A stretch of DNA of 64,000 nt, from NCBI GenBank assembly GCA_050943935.1, contig JBMNQC010000006.1:90029-154028 (forward strand). The letters run 5' to 3'. Origin of the DNA: Heteroscillospira sp050943935 (GTDB taxonomy: Bacteria; Bacillota; Clostridia; Oscillospirales; Oscillospiraceae). The notes under the pieces were generated by a model. The model did no database searches, was not told where the DNA came from, and saw only the letters and a list, made by a program, of their open reading frames with translations. Shown here in pieces: positions 1 through 8,182 of the stretch. A program made the position numbers and the translations under genes. Numbering within the stretch: position 1 is the stretch's first letter; each line of letters starts with the position of its first letter.

Positions 1-177
1 TTGGGAGACGAGGGCTATCTCATGTTCACCCTGCCCGTCACGACTCCGCAGCTGATATTCTCCAAGCTCGTTACTGCTATAGTTGTTGTGGCTGTAAGCG
101 GCATCGTAGGCATGCTGAGCATGGTAATGCTCATGCTGGGCTATGTAAATCTGGGTGAGTTTTTCAACGACGCCTAG
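1..177 (+). CDS. ABC-2 type transporter permease, C-terminal part of N-half (5' end outside window)
   Basis: The reading frame is open from the left edge to a TAG at 175-177. Its 58 residues begin LGDEGYLMFTLPVTTPQLIF, which resembles the GDEGYL-FTLPV motif seen in clostridial ABC-2 permease subunits just before a membrane helix, and end with a hydrophobic segment. The following ORF is in the same frame and continues the membrane-protein pattern, so this is probably one gene broken by an amber codon. Such permeases pair with an ATPase in drug, peptide or lantibiotic export; no ATPase is visible here because the window starts inside the gene. Family assignment rests on one motif and hydrophobicity. 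Confidence 0.6.
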   Translation: MGDEGYLMFTLPVTTPQLIFSKLVTAIVVVAVSGIVGMLSMVMLMLGYVNLGEFFNDA

Positions 178-573
178 ATGTTCGTAGTAAAAATGTCCGA
201 GGTGGAGCCCCGCTGGTGGCTGGTAGCTCTGGAAATGATTCTGGCCGCCATAGTCTCCGCGTCCAGCGGAGTGCTGGGAATATATCTCTGCATCGCCATA
301 GGCCATCTGTTCTCCAAGCACCGCATCGCCGCTGCGGTGGTGGCCTTTGTGGTGCTGTCCTCTTTGAGCACCCAGCTCATGGCCCTGATTTTCAGGCTGC
401 TGGACTCCCTCGGCGTCACCGACTGGGTGAATTCTCTCCTGTCCCACGCCGGCGGCAGCCTAAGCGTGACCGCCTACGGTCTACTGTTCTATATAGGCCT
501 CGGCCTGGTGACCTGCACAGTAAAGTTTGCCGTGACCACATATATTCTCTCCCGCAAGCTCAACCTGGAATAA
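178..573 (+). CDS. C-terminal half of the same ABC-2 type permease, after an in-frame stop
   Basis: ATG at 178 directly follows the TAG of the upstream frame and stays in the same frame. The 131 residues hold about three membrane segments (roughly residues 17-45, 52-75 and 95-122) and the phrase IYLCIAIGHLFSKHRI, typical of the last third of clostridial ABC-2 permeases. No good ribosome binding site precedes the ATG, so independent translation would need re-initiation at TAG-ATG. I read it as the second half of a nonsense-interrupted gene; a sequencing error is equally possible. Other genes in the window use TAG as a normal terminator, so amber reassignment is unlikely. Confidence 0.6.
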   Translation: MFVVKMSEVEPRWWLVALEMILAAIVSASSGVLGIYLCIAIGHLFSKHRIAAAVVAFVVLSSLSTQLMALIFRLLDSLGVTDWVNSLLSHAGGSLSVTAYGLLFYIGLGLVTCTVKFAVTTYILSRKLNLE

Positions 574-581
574 ATAATTTT

Positions 582-623
582 ACCCACCCCCTGAGTGCGT
601 ACACACTCAGAGGGTGGGTTTTT
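582..623 (+). terminator. Rho-independent terminator after the permease
   Basis: A long stem pairs ACCCACCCCCTGAGTG with its complement after a 7-base loop and ends in a short T run. It lies between the convergent permease and MATE genes. Confidence 0.85.
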
Positions 624-636
624 AGTGAAAGGCGCT

Positions 637-1983
637 TTATTTTTCACCTGAGGAATACAGGCGTATGAGCTTTTTGTAGCAGTAGAAATAGGCGGGCACA
701 AGGAACGCATCTGCCAGGAGCCATGCGGCCGGAGAGGCGAAGCAGGCGGCAGAATATCCAAGCCAGGGTACCATATAGGCGACAGCTCCCCGTCCTATCA
801 TTTCCAGCGCTCCCGCAAGGGTGGCCAGAGGCGAAAAGCCCATGCCCTGTATCATAAAGCGGAAAATGTTCACCAGGGCCAGGGGGAAGTAAAAGGCCAC
901 CAGTGTTATCAGGTAGCGCTCCGCAAGCGGCGCCAGGTGGGCGCTTTTGTTATCCAGGAACATCATAACAAGAGCGTTGCCGCCAAACAGCACTATAACC
1001 AGAGCTATGGCAGAGTAAGCCAGACCCAGCACAGTACAGGCGCCCACGCCCTGATGCAGGCGCTCCCACTTGCCGGCGCCAACATTCTGGCCGCCGTAGG
1101 TGGCCATGGTGCTGCCCATTGCGTCGAACGGGCAACAGATGAACATGCTCACCTTACTGGCCGCGGTGGTGGCGGTAATGAAATCTGTACCCAGCACATT
1201 CACAGCCGTCTGTATCATTATGCTGCCTATGGCCGTAATGGAGTATTGCAGCCCCATTGGCAGTCCAAGGGCGCACAGGTGGCCTATTTTGTGCCAGTCC
1301 CACTTCCAGTCCTCGGGAGTGAAGCGCAGGACCTCAAAGCCCCGGCACAGCTTCCACAGGCATCCGAAGCCCGCCATATACTGGGACAGTATGGTGGCAA
1401 AGGCCGCGCCGAACACGCCCATGTTGAATTTGAGTATGAACACCAAATCCAGCACCACATTCACAACGGAGGCCGCCACCAGCCACAGCACGGGAGTTCT
1501 GCTGTCGCCCAGAGAGCGTAGTATGCCCGCGGCCATGTTGTAGAGCATATAGCCCGACAGCCCCGCGTAAATGGTGGCGATATAGGTGAAGGCCAAATCA
1601 AAAATATCCTCAGGCGTCTGCATAAGGCGCAGGATATAGCCGCAGGTAGCCAGAGTCAGCACAGTGACGGCCACGGCGAAGAAAAGAGTGCACCACATAC
1701 TGCCTATGACGTAGCGGCGCAGGGCCTTGTAATCCCGGGCGCCGAAGCGTTGGGCTATGGGGATGGCAAAGCCGCTGCATATGCCTATACAAAAGCCCAC
1801 CACCAGAAAATTGATGGCTCCGGTGCTGCCCACGGCGGCCAGAGCATTGCCGCCCAGAGTCTTGCCCACTATGGCGGTGTCCACCACATTATACATCTGC
1901 TGGAACAGCAGTCCCAGCAATATCGGCACGCCGAACTGAAGTATGAGCTTCATGGGGCGTCCGCGAGTCAAATCACGAATCAT
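637..1983 (-). CDS. MATE family efflux transporter
   Basis: This encodes a 448-residue inner-membrane exporter of the multidrug and toxic compound extrusion family, which moves cationic drugs or metabolites out using a Na+ or H+ gradient. Visible features are the N-terminal QFGVPILLGLLFQQMYNVVD segment typical of NorM/DinF-like proteins, about twelve hydrophobic helices, and a second half that repeats the topology of the first. Length is normal for the family. The ATG at 1983 is preceded by AAGGAG at good spacing. A promoter and a leader hairpin lie upstream. It is a single-gene unit, and the substrate cannot be told from sequence. Confidence 0.93.
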   Translation of the reverse strand: MIRDLTRGRPMKLILQFGVPILLGLLFQQMYNVVDTAIVGKTLGGNALAAVGSTGAINFLVVGFCIGICSGFAIPIAQRFGARDYKALRRYVIGSMWCTLFFAVAVTVLTLATCGYILRLMQTPEDIFDLAFTYIATIYAGLSGYMLYNMAAGILRSLGDSRTPVLWLVAASVVNVVLDLVFILKFNMGVFGAAFATILSQYMAGFGCLWKLCRGFEVLRFTPEDWKWDWHKIGHLCALGLPMGLQYSITAIGSIMIQTAVNVLGTDFITATTAASKVSMFICCPFDAMGSTMATYGGQNVGAGKWERLHQGVGACTVLGLAYSAIALVIVLFGGNALVMMFLDNKSAHLAPLAERYLITLVAFYFPLALVNIFRFMIQGMGFSPLATLAGALEMIGRGAVAYMVPWLGYSAACFASPAAWLLADAFLVPAYFYCYKKLIRLYSSGEK

Positions 1984-2005
1984 TGCAAGCTCCTTAATTT
2001 AACTT

Positions 2006-2041
2006 AAAGGGATTTTTACTGCCGAGCAATAAAAATCCCTT
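2006..2041 (-). promoter_or_regulatory. Hairpin in the 5' leader of the MATE gene
   Basis: AAGGGATTTTTA pairs with TAAAAATCCCTT across an 11-base loop between the predicted promoter and the MATE start. There is no long T run on the coding strand, so it looks like a leader structure (RNA stability or attenuation) rather than a clear terminator. Confidence 0.5.
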
Positions 2042-2052
2042 CTGAGCTTGTA

Positions 2053-2082
2053 ATTATACAGGATTTGCCCCTGATTTTTCAA
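2053..2082 (-). promoter_or_regulatory. Sigma-A type promoter of the MATE gene
   Basis: Read on the minus strand: TTGAAA at 2082-2077, an 18-base spacer, and TATAAT at 2058-2053, about 70 bases upstream of the MATE start. Confidence 0.65.
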
Positions 2083-2136
2083 GAGGACATTCTTACATTA
2101 TACATGAAATTTATACGCGTTTTTTGTACTGTTCTA

Positions 2137-3216
2137 TCAAAGCTTTGCCGCTTTCTCCCGGACGTACTCACAAAACTGGTTTGCTCCTTCCACGGTGGGG
2201 TTGAAGCTCTGGATAGCCACGCCCCGGGGAGGCAGGTTCTCAATAATGGCGTCTGCATCCTCAAAGTTAAGGCTGCCCTTTATGAGTATGCGCTTGTCCG
2301 CCTCCAGGATCTTTTTAAACTGGGGTATCATATCCCGCACGCTGGGGCCGTTGTTGTCCTTGTTCACCTGGAAGGACATAAGGCCCTCCACCTGGAGCAT
2401 ATCGTCCAGCAGGTGGAAGGAGGCGGGGTGCAGGTGGACCATATTGTACTTGTAGCCGCGGATGACGTCCTCGCTGGTCTTTTTAAGGAACTCCTCAAAG
2501 TAAGGGGGAGAGAACAGGGCGGACAGGTCCTCCTGATACCACATGTTTTTCTCAGGAGTCCAAATGTTGTAGAAGCCCATGACGTAGCCGCCGCCCACAG
2601 GCTGGACATACTTGTAGATGTCGTCGGCCATTTTTCGGATGCTGACGTTTATCTCGTCATAGAGGCGCGCCACCTCCTCAGGCTCCTCGAACATGGCGTA
2701 GAGCATCTCCGACTGGCCCATGAGGGCGCCCAGAGTGTCGGTAACTCCGCGCATGATGGGCTGGCCGGAGGTGAAGCGGCCCTTGCCCGCCTCGTTTATC
2801 ATACGGTGAAAATCGAAGTAAATCTTGTACCATGGGGAATCCTCGATATTTTCGGGCAGCTTTACATTCTCTATGCCGTCAAAGACCTTTTCGGTGACGA
2901 AGCTGGACTCGGTGCCCAGCACCTTGCAGCCCAGAATAGCCTCTATCCAGGGGAAGCCGCAGATTGGCTCGCAGGCGTAGATGCCGTCCTGCTCTATCTG
3001 GTCGTACTCGCCGAACAGGCGCTCATAGTCGGCAAGGTAATCCTCCACATGAATCATGTCGGGAGTGATCTCCAGGCCCTTTTTCAGCAGATGGTCGTTG
3101 GCGCGGAACATACGGTTGTGGAACACGTTGCCGTAGCGCATGGTGATAAGGGGCGCCTCCTGCTTTTCGCCGTTCCAATATACATTGTGCCGCTGTATTT
3201 TGGTTGAAAGCTCCAT
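2137..3216 (-). CDS. Uroporphyrinogen decarboxylase (URO-D) family protein
   Basis: This 359-residue soluble protein belongs to the URO-D superfamily, a TIM-barrel fold that includes haem-pathway decarboxylases and corrinoid-dependent methyltransferases. Motifs seen include GQPIMRGVTDTLGALMG in the middle, and a late MVHLHPASFHLLDDMLQVEG followed by ILIKGSLNF, where metal- or substrate-binding residues sit in methyltransferase-like members. No other haem genes are nearby, so methyl-transfer or an unknown role is more likely than porphyrin synthesis. I chose ATG 3216 because GGAGGAT precedes it at good spacing and the predicted promoter lies just upstream, leaving out a longer in-frame extension. 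It is monocistronic. Confidence 0.8.
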   Translation of the reverse strand: MELSTKIQRHNVYWNGEKQEAPLITMRYGNVFHNRMFRANDHLLKKGLEITPDMIHVEDYLADYERLFGEYDQIEQDGIYACEPICGFPWIEAILGCKVLGTESSFVTEKVFDGIENVKLPENIEDSPWYKIYFDFHRMINEAGKGRFTSGQPIMRGVTDTLGALMGQSEMLYAMFEEPEEVARLYDEINVSIRKMADDIYKYVQPVGGGYVMGFYNIWTPEKNMWYQEDLSALFSPPYFEEFLKKTSEDVIRGYKYNMVHLHPASFHLLDDMLQVEGLMSFQVNKDNNGPSVRDMIPQFKKILEADKRILIKGSLNFEDADAIIENLPPRGVAIQSFNPTVEGANQFCEYVREKAAKL

Positions 3217-3246
3217 AATATCCTCCTGTATTTGTAGTTTTTCTAA

Positions 3247-3275
3247 ATTATACGCCGCAGCACAGCCGGACGCAA
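3247..3275 (-). promoter_or_regulatory. Promoter of the URO-D family gene
   Basis: Read on the minus strand: TTGCGT (3275-3270), a 17-base spacer, and TATAAT (3252-3247). It lies about 30 bases upstream of the chosen start and supports that start. Confidence 0.6.
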
Positions 3276-3331
3276 GACATAAAAATCCCGTCAAAACCTC
3301 ACAGATGTTATGACTGAGCAAACACTATTGC

Positions 3332-3368
3332 AGTTTTAATAGTTTTAACTAAAAAAACTATTAAAACT
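3332..3368. repeat. Perfect 15-bp AT-rich inverted repeat
   Basis: AGTTTTAATAGTTTT at 3332-3346 and its exact complement at 3354-3368 are separated by 7 bases. It lies upstream of the URO-D promoter. It could be an operator, a cruciform or the end of a small element; no T run argues for a terminator. Confidence 0.7.
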
Positions 3369-3456
3369 ATACAAAAGCTCCCCATGTGCCGGGCAGGGCG
3401 CGTGCATTTATAGCACGCCCGTATTGGGGAATGGTATGGGTGCAGTTAGATTACAT

Positions 3457-3508
3457 AATATTATTATTGTTTACTATTGTTAATTAGATTGTTTACCATA
3501 ATAATATT
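3457..3508. repeat. AT-rich inverted repeat, 11-bp arms
   Basis: AATATTATTAT (3457-3467) and ATAATAATATT (3498-3508) flank a 30-base AT-rich centre. This patch is far more AT-rich than the rest of the window and sits just left of the long modular repeat. Confidence 0.6.
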
Positions 3509-3562
3509 CTGTTAACTAATATATGGTGCTGATTCTCGGCAGCATTGCACCAAAAAGTTTCT

Positions 3563-4160
3563 TTCCTCCCCTAACAGGGGAAGTGCGTGTAGGGGCGCGC
3601 ATTGCGCGCCCATGTGCTCCTGCGCCCCGGTGCGGATATGGAATCGGTTTTTACCGCAGGGGTCGTGATATGAAACCCATTTCTTTAAAGAAACGGGTTT
3701 CAGACTTCCCAAAGAACTTGCCTAAATCGGATACTCTTTTGGGCCTCGCCGACGCGCACAACGCGCTCGTGCGGCGGTGGATGTTAGCCTGCGACGCTGT
3801 CAGGTGAGCTTCACGCTGAACGCTATTGCCCAATTCCCTCGATTCAGGCGCGATTTGGTGGCACTCACACTTCGCCATTTGAATGAGTGAGCTTTAGCTC
3901 ACGAATGGCCCTTGGCGAACCGTAAGTTTCTTTGGCGGGCGACACCGTTTCTTTCTAAAAGAAATGGGGTCGCATCACGCAGTCCGCAGACTGCGCCCCC
4001 TTCCCCCCGCGCCAAAGCCTCCCCTGTGTAAGGGGAGGTGCCCCGCAGGGGCGGAGGGGTTGGCAATCCCTCAGTCAGCTTCGCTGACAGCTCACTTTGC
4101 ACAAGGGAGCCTTGGGCGCGACAGCGCCACAACAATTCTTCATTCTTCACTATTCACTAA
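3563..4160 (+). repeat. Modular intergenic repeat, copy A
   Basis: This is one of four copies of a mosaic repeat. It contains, in order: a CCCCTAACAGGGGA hairpin; GTAGGGGCGCGCATTGCGCG; a core of about 340 bp (3661-3997) that starts with the palindrome at 3673-3700 and ends with a related palindrome at 3941-3968; a long hairpin module made from CCTCCCCTGTGTAAGGGGAG and its decayed complement; and a tail with CATTCTTCACTATTCACT. The core contains TTGGGCCTCGCCGACGCGCA. Frames inside it are not gene-like. Matching copies lie at 18313-19090, 22287-22975 and 39440-40025. Confidence 0.85.
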
Positions 4161-4167
4161 ACAAATC

Positions 4168-4191
4168 AAACCGCACCTTTCGGTGCGGTTT
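4168..4191 (-). terminator. Terminator-like hairpin downstream of the CDF gene
   Basis: AAACCGCACC and GGTGCGGTTT pair across TTTC directly after the CDF stop codon, reading on the minus strand. Confidence 0.7.
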
Positions 4192-4196
4192 GGCGT

Positions 4197-5369
4197 TTAT
4201 CTCTCGGTATAGTCCTTGTCTATATGTACCACGGCCTGACATCCGGGCAGCTTTTCCCGGACCAGCTCCGTGATGCGCTCCTTTGCCTCGGCCTCGCTCA
4301 TGGGACTGTCTATAGGCAGCACCAGATCAAAAATAATGTTTGTGTTGTGCTTACCCTGCACCATACGAAAATCATGGATAGTGCAGCGCTCGTCAACCTG
4401 CAGCGCAAGCTCGGCTACCTTTTCGCGTCTCTCGTTCACCGCCTCGTCTCTGGTGGCTATGGGGTCCATGTGTATAACTGCGTCACAGCCCAGGCGCTCG
4501 GTAAGCTCCTTTTCTATATGGTCTATGGCCTCGTGAATCTCCAGAATATCTCCGTCCTCCGGAACCTCGCCGTGGAGGGATATCATCAGCCGTCCGGGGC
4601 CGTAATCATGCACCACCAGGTCGTGTATGCCCACCACCTGCTCATGCTCCATCACTATCTTGTATATCTCCTGCACCAGTTCCGGGTCGGGAGCGCTGCC
4701 CAGCAGCGGGCTGAGTGTGTCCTTCGCCGCATCGTAGCCCGCTTTCAGTATGAACACAGCCACCAGTACGCCGCACCAGGCGTCCAGGTTGAAGCCCGTG
4801 TACTTTGCTATAAGCATACACAGCAGCACGGCGCCGGTGGCGACCGAATCGGAAAGACTGTCCGTGGCGGTGGCGGCCATGGCCTCGGAGCGTATCTTTT
4901 TGCCTATAGAGCGGTTGTAAACGCACATATACATTTTCACGGCTATGGACACGGCCAGTATGGCCATGCTGAGCCAGCCCGCCTCAACGGGACTGGGATT
5001 AAACAGCTTTATGACAGAGCTTTTTCCCAGCTCAAAGCCCATGAGGATTATCGCCACGGACACAGCAAAGCCGGATATGTACTCTATGCGCCCATGGCCA
5101 AAAGGATGGTCCTTATCCGGTTTCATGCCGGAGAACCTGAAGCCCACCAGAGTGATGAGGGAGGAGCCGCCGTCGGACAGGTTATTGAAGGCGTCGGCAG
5201 TTATGGCTATGGAGCCGCTAAGCACGCCCGCGGCGTATTTCCCGGCAAACAGAAGCAGGTTCAGTACTATGCCCACTACGCTGCAAAGCATACCGTAGGC
5301 CCGGCGCACAGCTCCGTCTGTGTAATTTTCATGGTCTTTTATAAAATGCCGGGCAAGCATGTTTATCAT
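4197..5369 (-). CDS. Cation diffusion facilitator (CDF) family transporter
   Basis: This encodes a 390-residue membrane exporter of divalent metal ions (Zn, Mn, Fe or Co) driven by proton exchange. It has about six membrane helices. The metal-site helix ADAFNNLSDGGSS and the second helix TATDSLSDSVATG carry the expected aspartate pairs, and GHGRIEYISG is the usual loop signature. The cytoplasmic C-terminal part (about 210-390) is longer than a single dimerisation domain and appears to hold two ferredoxin-like repeats. ATG 5369 has GGAGG upstream, and a promoter at 5404-5432 excludes a longer start. It is monocistronic. The metal cannot be decided from sequence. Confidence 0.93.
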   Translation of the reverse strand: MINMLARHFIKDHENYTDGAVRRAYGMLCSVVGIVLNLLLFAGKYAAGVLSGSIAITADAFNNLSDGGSSLITLVGFRFSGMKPDKDHPFGHGRIEYISGFAVSVAIILMGFELGKSSVIKLFNPSPVEAGWLSMAILAVSIAVKMYMCVYNRSIGKKIRSEAMAATATDSLSDSVATGAVLLCMLIAKYTGFNLDAWCGVLVAVFILKAGYDAAKDTLSPLLGSAPDPELVQEIYKIVMEHEQVVGIHDLVVHDYGPGRLMISLHGEVPEDGDILEIHEAIDHIEKELTERLGCDAVIHMDPIATRDEAVNERREKVAELALQVDERCTIHDFRMVQGKHNTNIIFDLVLPIDSPMSEAEAKERITELVREKLPGCQAVVHIDKDYTER

Positions 5370-5403
5370 ACTTCCGCACACCTCCGAAAAAACATTAGCT
5401 ATG

Positions 5404-5432
5404 AGTATAGCACAAAGCGCGTGCACAGACAA
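5404..5432 (-). promoter_or_regulatory. Promoter of the CDF transporter gene
   Basis: Read on the minus strand: TTGTCT (5432-5427), a 17-base spacer, and TATACT (5409-5404). It is about 35 bases before the chosen ATG. Confidence 0.6.
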
Positions 5433-5515
5433 GATATTTTCGTTCCATGACGTCTCATCCTGTATGATTTATCCCTTGTTTTACAAAAAGCACCCGTTCT
5501 TTGACTTTAATCACG

Positions 5516-5544
5516 TTGACTACGGACTGCGGCTGTGCTACAAT
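5516..5544 (+). promoter_or_regulatory. Promoter of the CNNM/YdcF operon
   Basis: TTGACT at 5516-5521, a 17-base spacer and TACAAT at 5539-5544 lie 63 bases before the first gene of the operon. Confidence 0.65.
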
Positions 5545-5607
5545 GTTACGATACTATAAGTGTATACTGCTATTCGTATGCGCAAAACAAAGGAGTGTTC
5601 ATCCATA

Positions 5608-6891
5608 ATGGAAGAGGGCAGTTTGTTGTCCTGGTTTATTATCTTCATGCTGCTGTTAGCCGCCGCGTATTTTGCCGTGGCCGAAACGGCGCTGGCTTCC
5701 GTCAGCCGCATCCGTCTTAAAACTCTTATGGACAGGGGCGACAACAGAGCCAGACGCGCCATGGCCGTGCTGGACGACTTTGACAAAGCCATTACCACCA
5801 TCCTTATAGGCACCAACATCACCCATCTGGCCGTGGCCTCCATGGTTACCGTTATAGTGCGCCGTGAGCTGGGCATGAGCTTTGTGGCCATAAGCACCAT
5901 AGCCACCACCATAGTGGTGTTCTTCGCAGCCGAGATGCTGCCCAAGAGCATAGGCAAAAAATACAGCGAGCGCTTTGCCCTGGCCACAGCAGGCTCTCTC
6001 AGCTTTCTTATGAAGCTGCTCACTCCCGTGAGCGCCGTGCTCTCGTTTATAGGTTCCGCTGTGGCAAAACTTACCCCCGGCGACGCTGAAAAAACCGTAA
6101 CCGAGGACGAACTGTACGACATCATTGAAAACATGAAGGACGACGGCGAGCTGGACGCCGAGAAGGGCGAGCTTGTCCACTCCGCGCTGATGTTCGCAGA
6201 TGTCACAGTAGAGGGCGTGCTCACCTCCCGGGTGGATGTGGCCGCCATAAATGTGGCCGATTCTCAGGAGGAGATACTGGCCAAGATAAAAGAGGAAAAG
6301 CACAGCCGCCTGCCCGTGTACCGGGACAGTATAGACAATATCATAGGCATCCTCCAGATACGCAAATACATAAAGGCCTATCTGCGTGAAGGCCCGGGAC
6401 TGGATATAGTCTCCCTGCTGGACGAGGCCTATTTCGTGCATCAGAGCACCAATATAGATGAGCTGCTGCCCGCCATGAGCCGCCACAAAATGAATATGGC
6501 CATAGTTACCGATAACTACGGCGGAACTCTGGGCATAGTCACCATAGAGGATATACTGGAAGAGCTTGTAGGCGATATCTGGGACGAGGATGACGATGTT
6601 GTCGAATCCTTCCGTCCCCTGCCCGACGGCGGCGTCGAGGTGGACGCCGAGGCCAGCATAGAGGATACCTTTGAATATCTGGACTTCACCGACCCGGAGG
6701 ACAACGAGTGGAACCACAAGCTCATGGGCGAGTGGGCCTACGAGCAGTTTGAGCTGCTCCCCCGCGAGGGCGACAGCTTCATATACCACGAGGTAAAATT
6801 TGTGATATCCAAAATGCAGAATCACCGCATTATGAAAATAAGCGTCTATCTTCCCAAAAGCGCTGAGGCAGCGGAAGGAGGCGAGGAGTAA
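5608..6891 (+). CDS. CNNM/CorC-type membrane protein (DUF21-CBS-CorC_HlyC), first paralogue
   Basis: The 427-residue protein has the standard three-part layout: an N-terminal DUF21 membrane domain with about four helices (residues 1-190), a CBS pair (about 205-330, including SRLPVYRDSIDNIIGILQIR and NYGGTLGIVTIEDILEELVG) and a C-terminal transporter-associated CorC_HlyC domain (about 345-420). Family members act in Mg2+ or Co2+ efflux or its regulation, with CBS sensing of nucleotide; the old name hemolysin C is misleading. ATG 5608 is preceded by AAAGGAG, with a slightly long spacing. The stop codon overlaps the next gene's ATG by one base, so the two paralogues are co-translated. Confidence 0.92.
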   Translation: MEEGSLLSWFIIFMLLLAAAYFAVAETALASVSRIRLKTLMDRGDNRARRAMAVLDDFDKAITTILIGTNITHLAVASMVTVIVRRELGMSFVAISTIATTIVVFFAAEMLPKSIGKKYSERFALATAGSLSFLMKLLTPVSAVLSFIGSAVAKLTPGDAEKTVTEDELYDIIENMKDDGELDAEKGELVHSALMFADVTVEGVLTSRVDVAAINVADSQEEILAKIKEEKHSRLPVYRDSIDNIIGILQIRKYIKAYLREGPGLDIVSLLDEAYFVHQSTNIDELLPAMSRHKMNMAIVTDNYGGTLGIVTIEDILEELVGDIWDEDDDVVESFRPLPDGGVEVDAEASIEDTFEYLDFTDPEDNEWNHKLMGEWAYEQFELLPREGDSFIYHEVKFVISKMQNHRIMKISVYLPKSAEAAEGGEE

Positions 6892-8156
6892 TGGGCAATT
6901 ATGTCTGGTATGCCATTTTGGTGGTGCTCATAGCAATGTCCGGCTTTTTCTCCGCTTCGGAGATGGCTTTTTCCTCCGCCAACCGGATACGCATAGAGAA
7001 CCTCATGGAGGCGGGCGACCGCAGAGCCAGAGCCGCCTTTTATATCACCGAGCACTTTGACGACGCTCTGAGCGCCATACTCATAGGCAACAACCTGGTG
7101 AACATAGCCTCCTCATCCATAGCCACCATAGTGGCCATACTCGTGGCCGGCGAGGAATACACCGCCGTGGCTACGGCAATAATTACTGTGCTTATCATCA
7201 TCTTCGGCGAGACCATGCCCAAGATTCTGGCCAAGAAAAACGCCAACCGCTTTTCCCTGTCCGCGGCCTACATCGTCCGCGCCCTCACCTGTGTGCTGCG
7301 CCCGGTCATCGTGGTGGTGGTCTGGCTCATAAATTTAATCACCCGCAACATGGGCGAGGCCGACGAGGAGGATGAGGACGCCGCCGTTGAGGAGCTCCAG
7401 TCCATAATTGAGACCGTTGAGGACGAGGGCGTTATAGACGGCGACCGCTCCGAACTGCTGCAGGCGGCTCTGGATTTTTCCGAAATATCCGCCAGCGAGG
7501 TCATGACCGCCCGTGTGGATATGCTGGCCATAGACATTGACGACGACCCGAAGGAGATCTTCTCCGTTATAGAGGAGGCCCCCTACTCCCGCGTGCCCGT
7601 ATACGAGGACAGCGTGGACAATATAATCGGCGTGCTGTATCTGAACCACTATTTCAAGGCCATGGTGGACGGCGGCAGCGCCGACATACGCAGCATAATG
7701 ATTCAGCCCTGCTACGTTTATAAAACCATGAAGCTTCCCGCCGTGCTGGGCGAGCTTAAACGCAGAAAGACCCACATGGCCGTTGTGACCGACGAATACG
7801 GCGGCTCAATGGGTATAATAACCATGGAGGATGTGCTGGAGCAGCTGGTGGGCGAGATATGGGACGAGACCGACGAGATAGAGCCCGAGGTCATCGAGAC
7901 TTCCACCGGCGTCTATGAGCTGGACGGCGACCTGAGCATAAGCGATTTTCTGGAGCTTATGCAATGGGATGAGGATGCCTTCGATACGGACAGCGCCACC
8001 GTGGGCGGCTGGTGCATAGAGATGCTGGGCCACTTCCCCGTTGACGGCGAGTGCTTTGAGTATGAAAACCTCTCTGTCCGCGTGGACAAAATGGATGGCC
8101 TGCGCGTTGACCAGCTCACCGTGACGGTTAACCCCTCCACGCCGAAAGACGAATAG
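6891..8156 (+). CDS. CNNM/CorC-type membrane protein (DUF21-CBS-CorC_HlyC), second paralogue
   Basis: This 421-residue paralogue of the preceding gene has the same domain order: DUF21 helices (1-145), an acidic linker, two CBS motifs (SRVPVYEDSVDNIIGVLYLN and EYGGSMGIITMEDVLEQLVG) and a CorC_HlyC domain ending near residue 415. Its ATG shares the last A of the upstream TAA. Tandem paralogues of this kind may form a heteromeric metal-ion export or regulatory unit; that is inference. The pair is followed after 26 bases by a YdcF-like gene on the same strand. Confidence 0.92.
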   Translation: MGNYVWYAILVVLIAMSGFFSASEMAFSSANRIRIENLMEAGDRRARAAFYITEHFDDALSAILIGNNLVNIASSSIATIVAILVAGEEYTAVATAIITVLIIIFGETMPKILAKKNANRFSLSAAYIVRALTCVLRPVIVVVVWLINLITRNMGEADEEDEDAAVEELQSIIETVEDEGVIDGDRSELLQAALDFSEISASEVMTARVDMLAIDIDDDPKEIFSVIEEAPYSRVPVYEDSVDNIIGVLYLNHYFKAMVDGGSADIRSIMIQPCYVYKTMKLPAVLGELKRRKTHMAVVTDEYGGSMGIITMEDVLEQLVGEIWDETDEIEPEVIETSTGVYELDGDLSISDFLELMQWDEDAFDTDSATVGGWCIEMLGHFPVDGECFEYENLSVRVDKMDGLRVDQLTVTVNPSTPKDE

Positions 8157-8182
8157 CTTTCTATTTTAAGACAGGAATATCT

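Noticed and set aside
175..177. Amber codon reassigned to an amino acid
   Set aside because: TAG ends other clear genes, such as the UPF0210 gene at 22030-22032, so a genome-wide recoding is not supported.
3651..3878. Recurring peptides in all four long repeats (for example FFGKSETRFFKEMGF)
   Set aside because: The frames differ in length and start between copies and change with small indels, so the similarity comes from the DNA repeat, not from a selected protein.
5560..5607. Upstream GTG and ATG starts for the first CNNM protein
   Set aside because: They would place the start within about 20 to 35 bases of the promoter and include the ribosome binding site as codons; ATG 5608 fits better.
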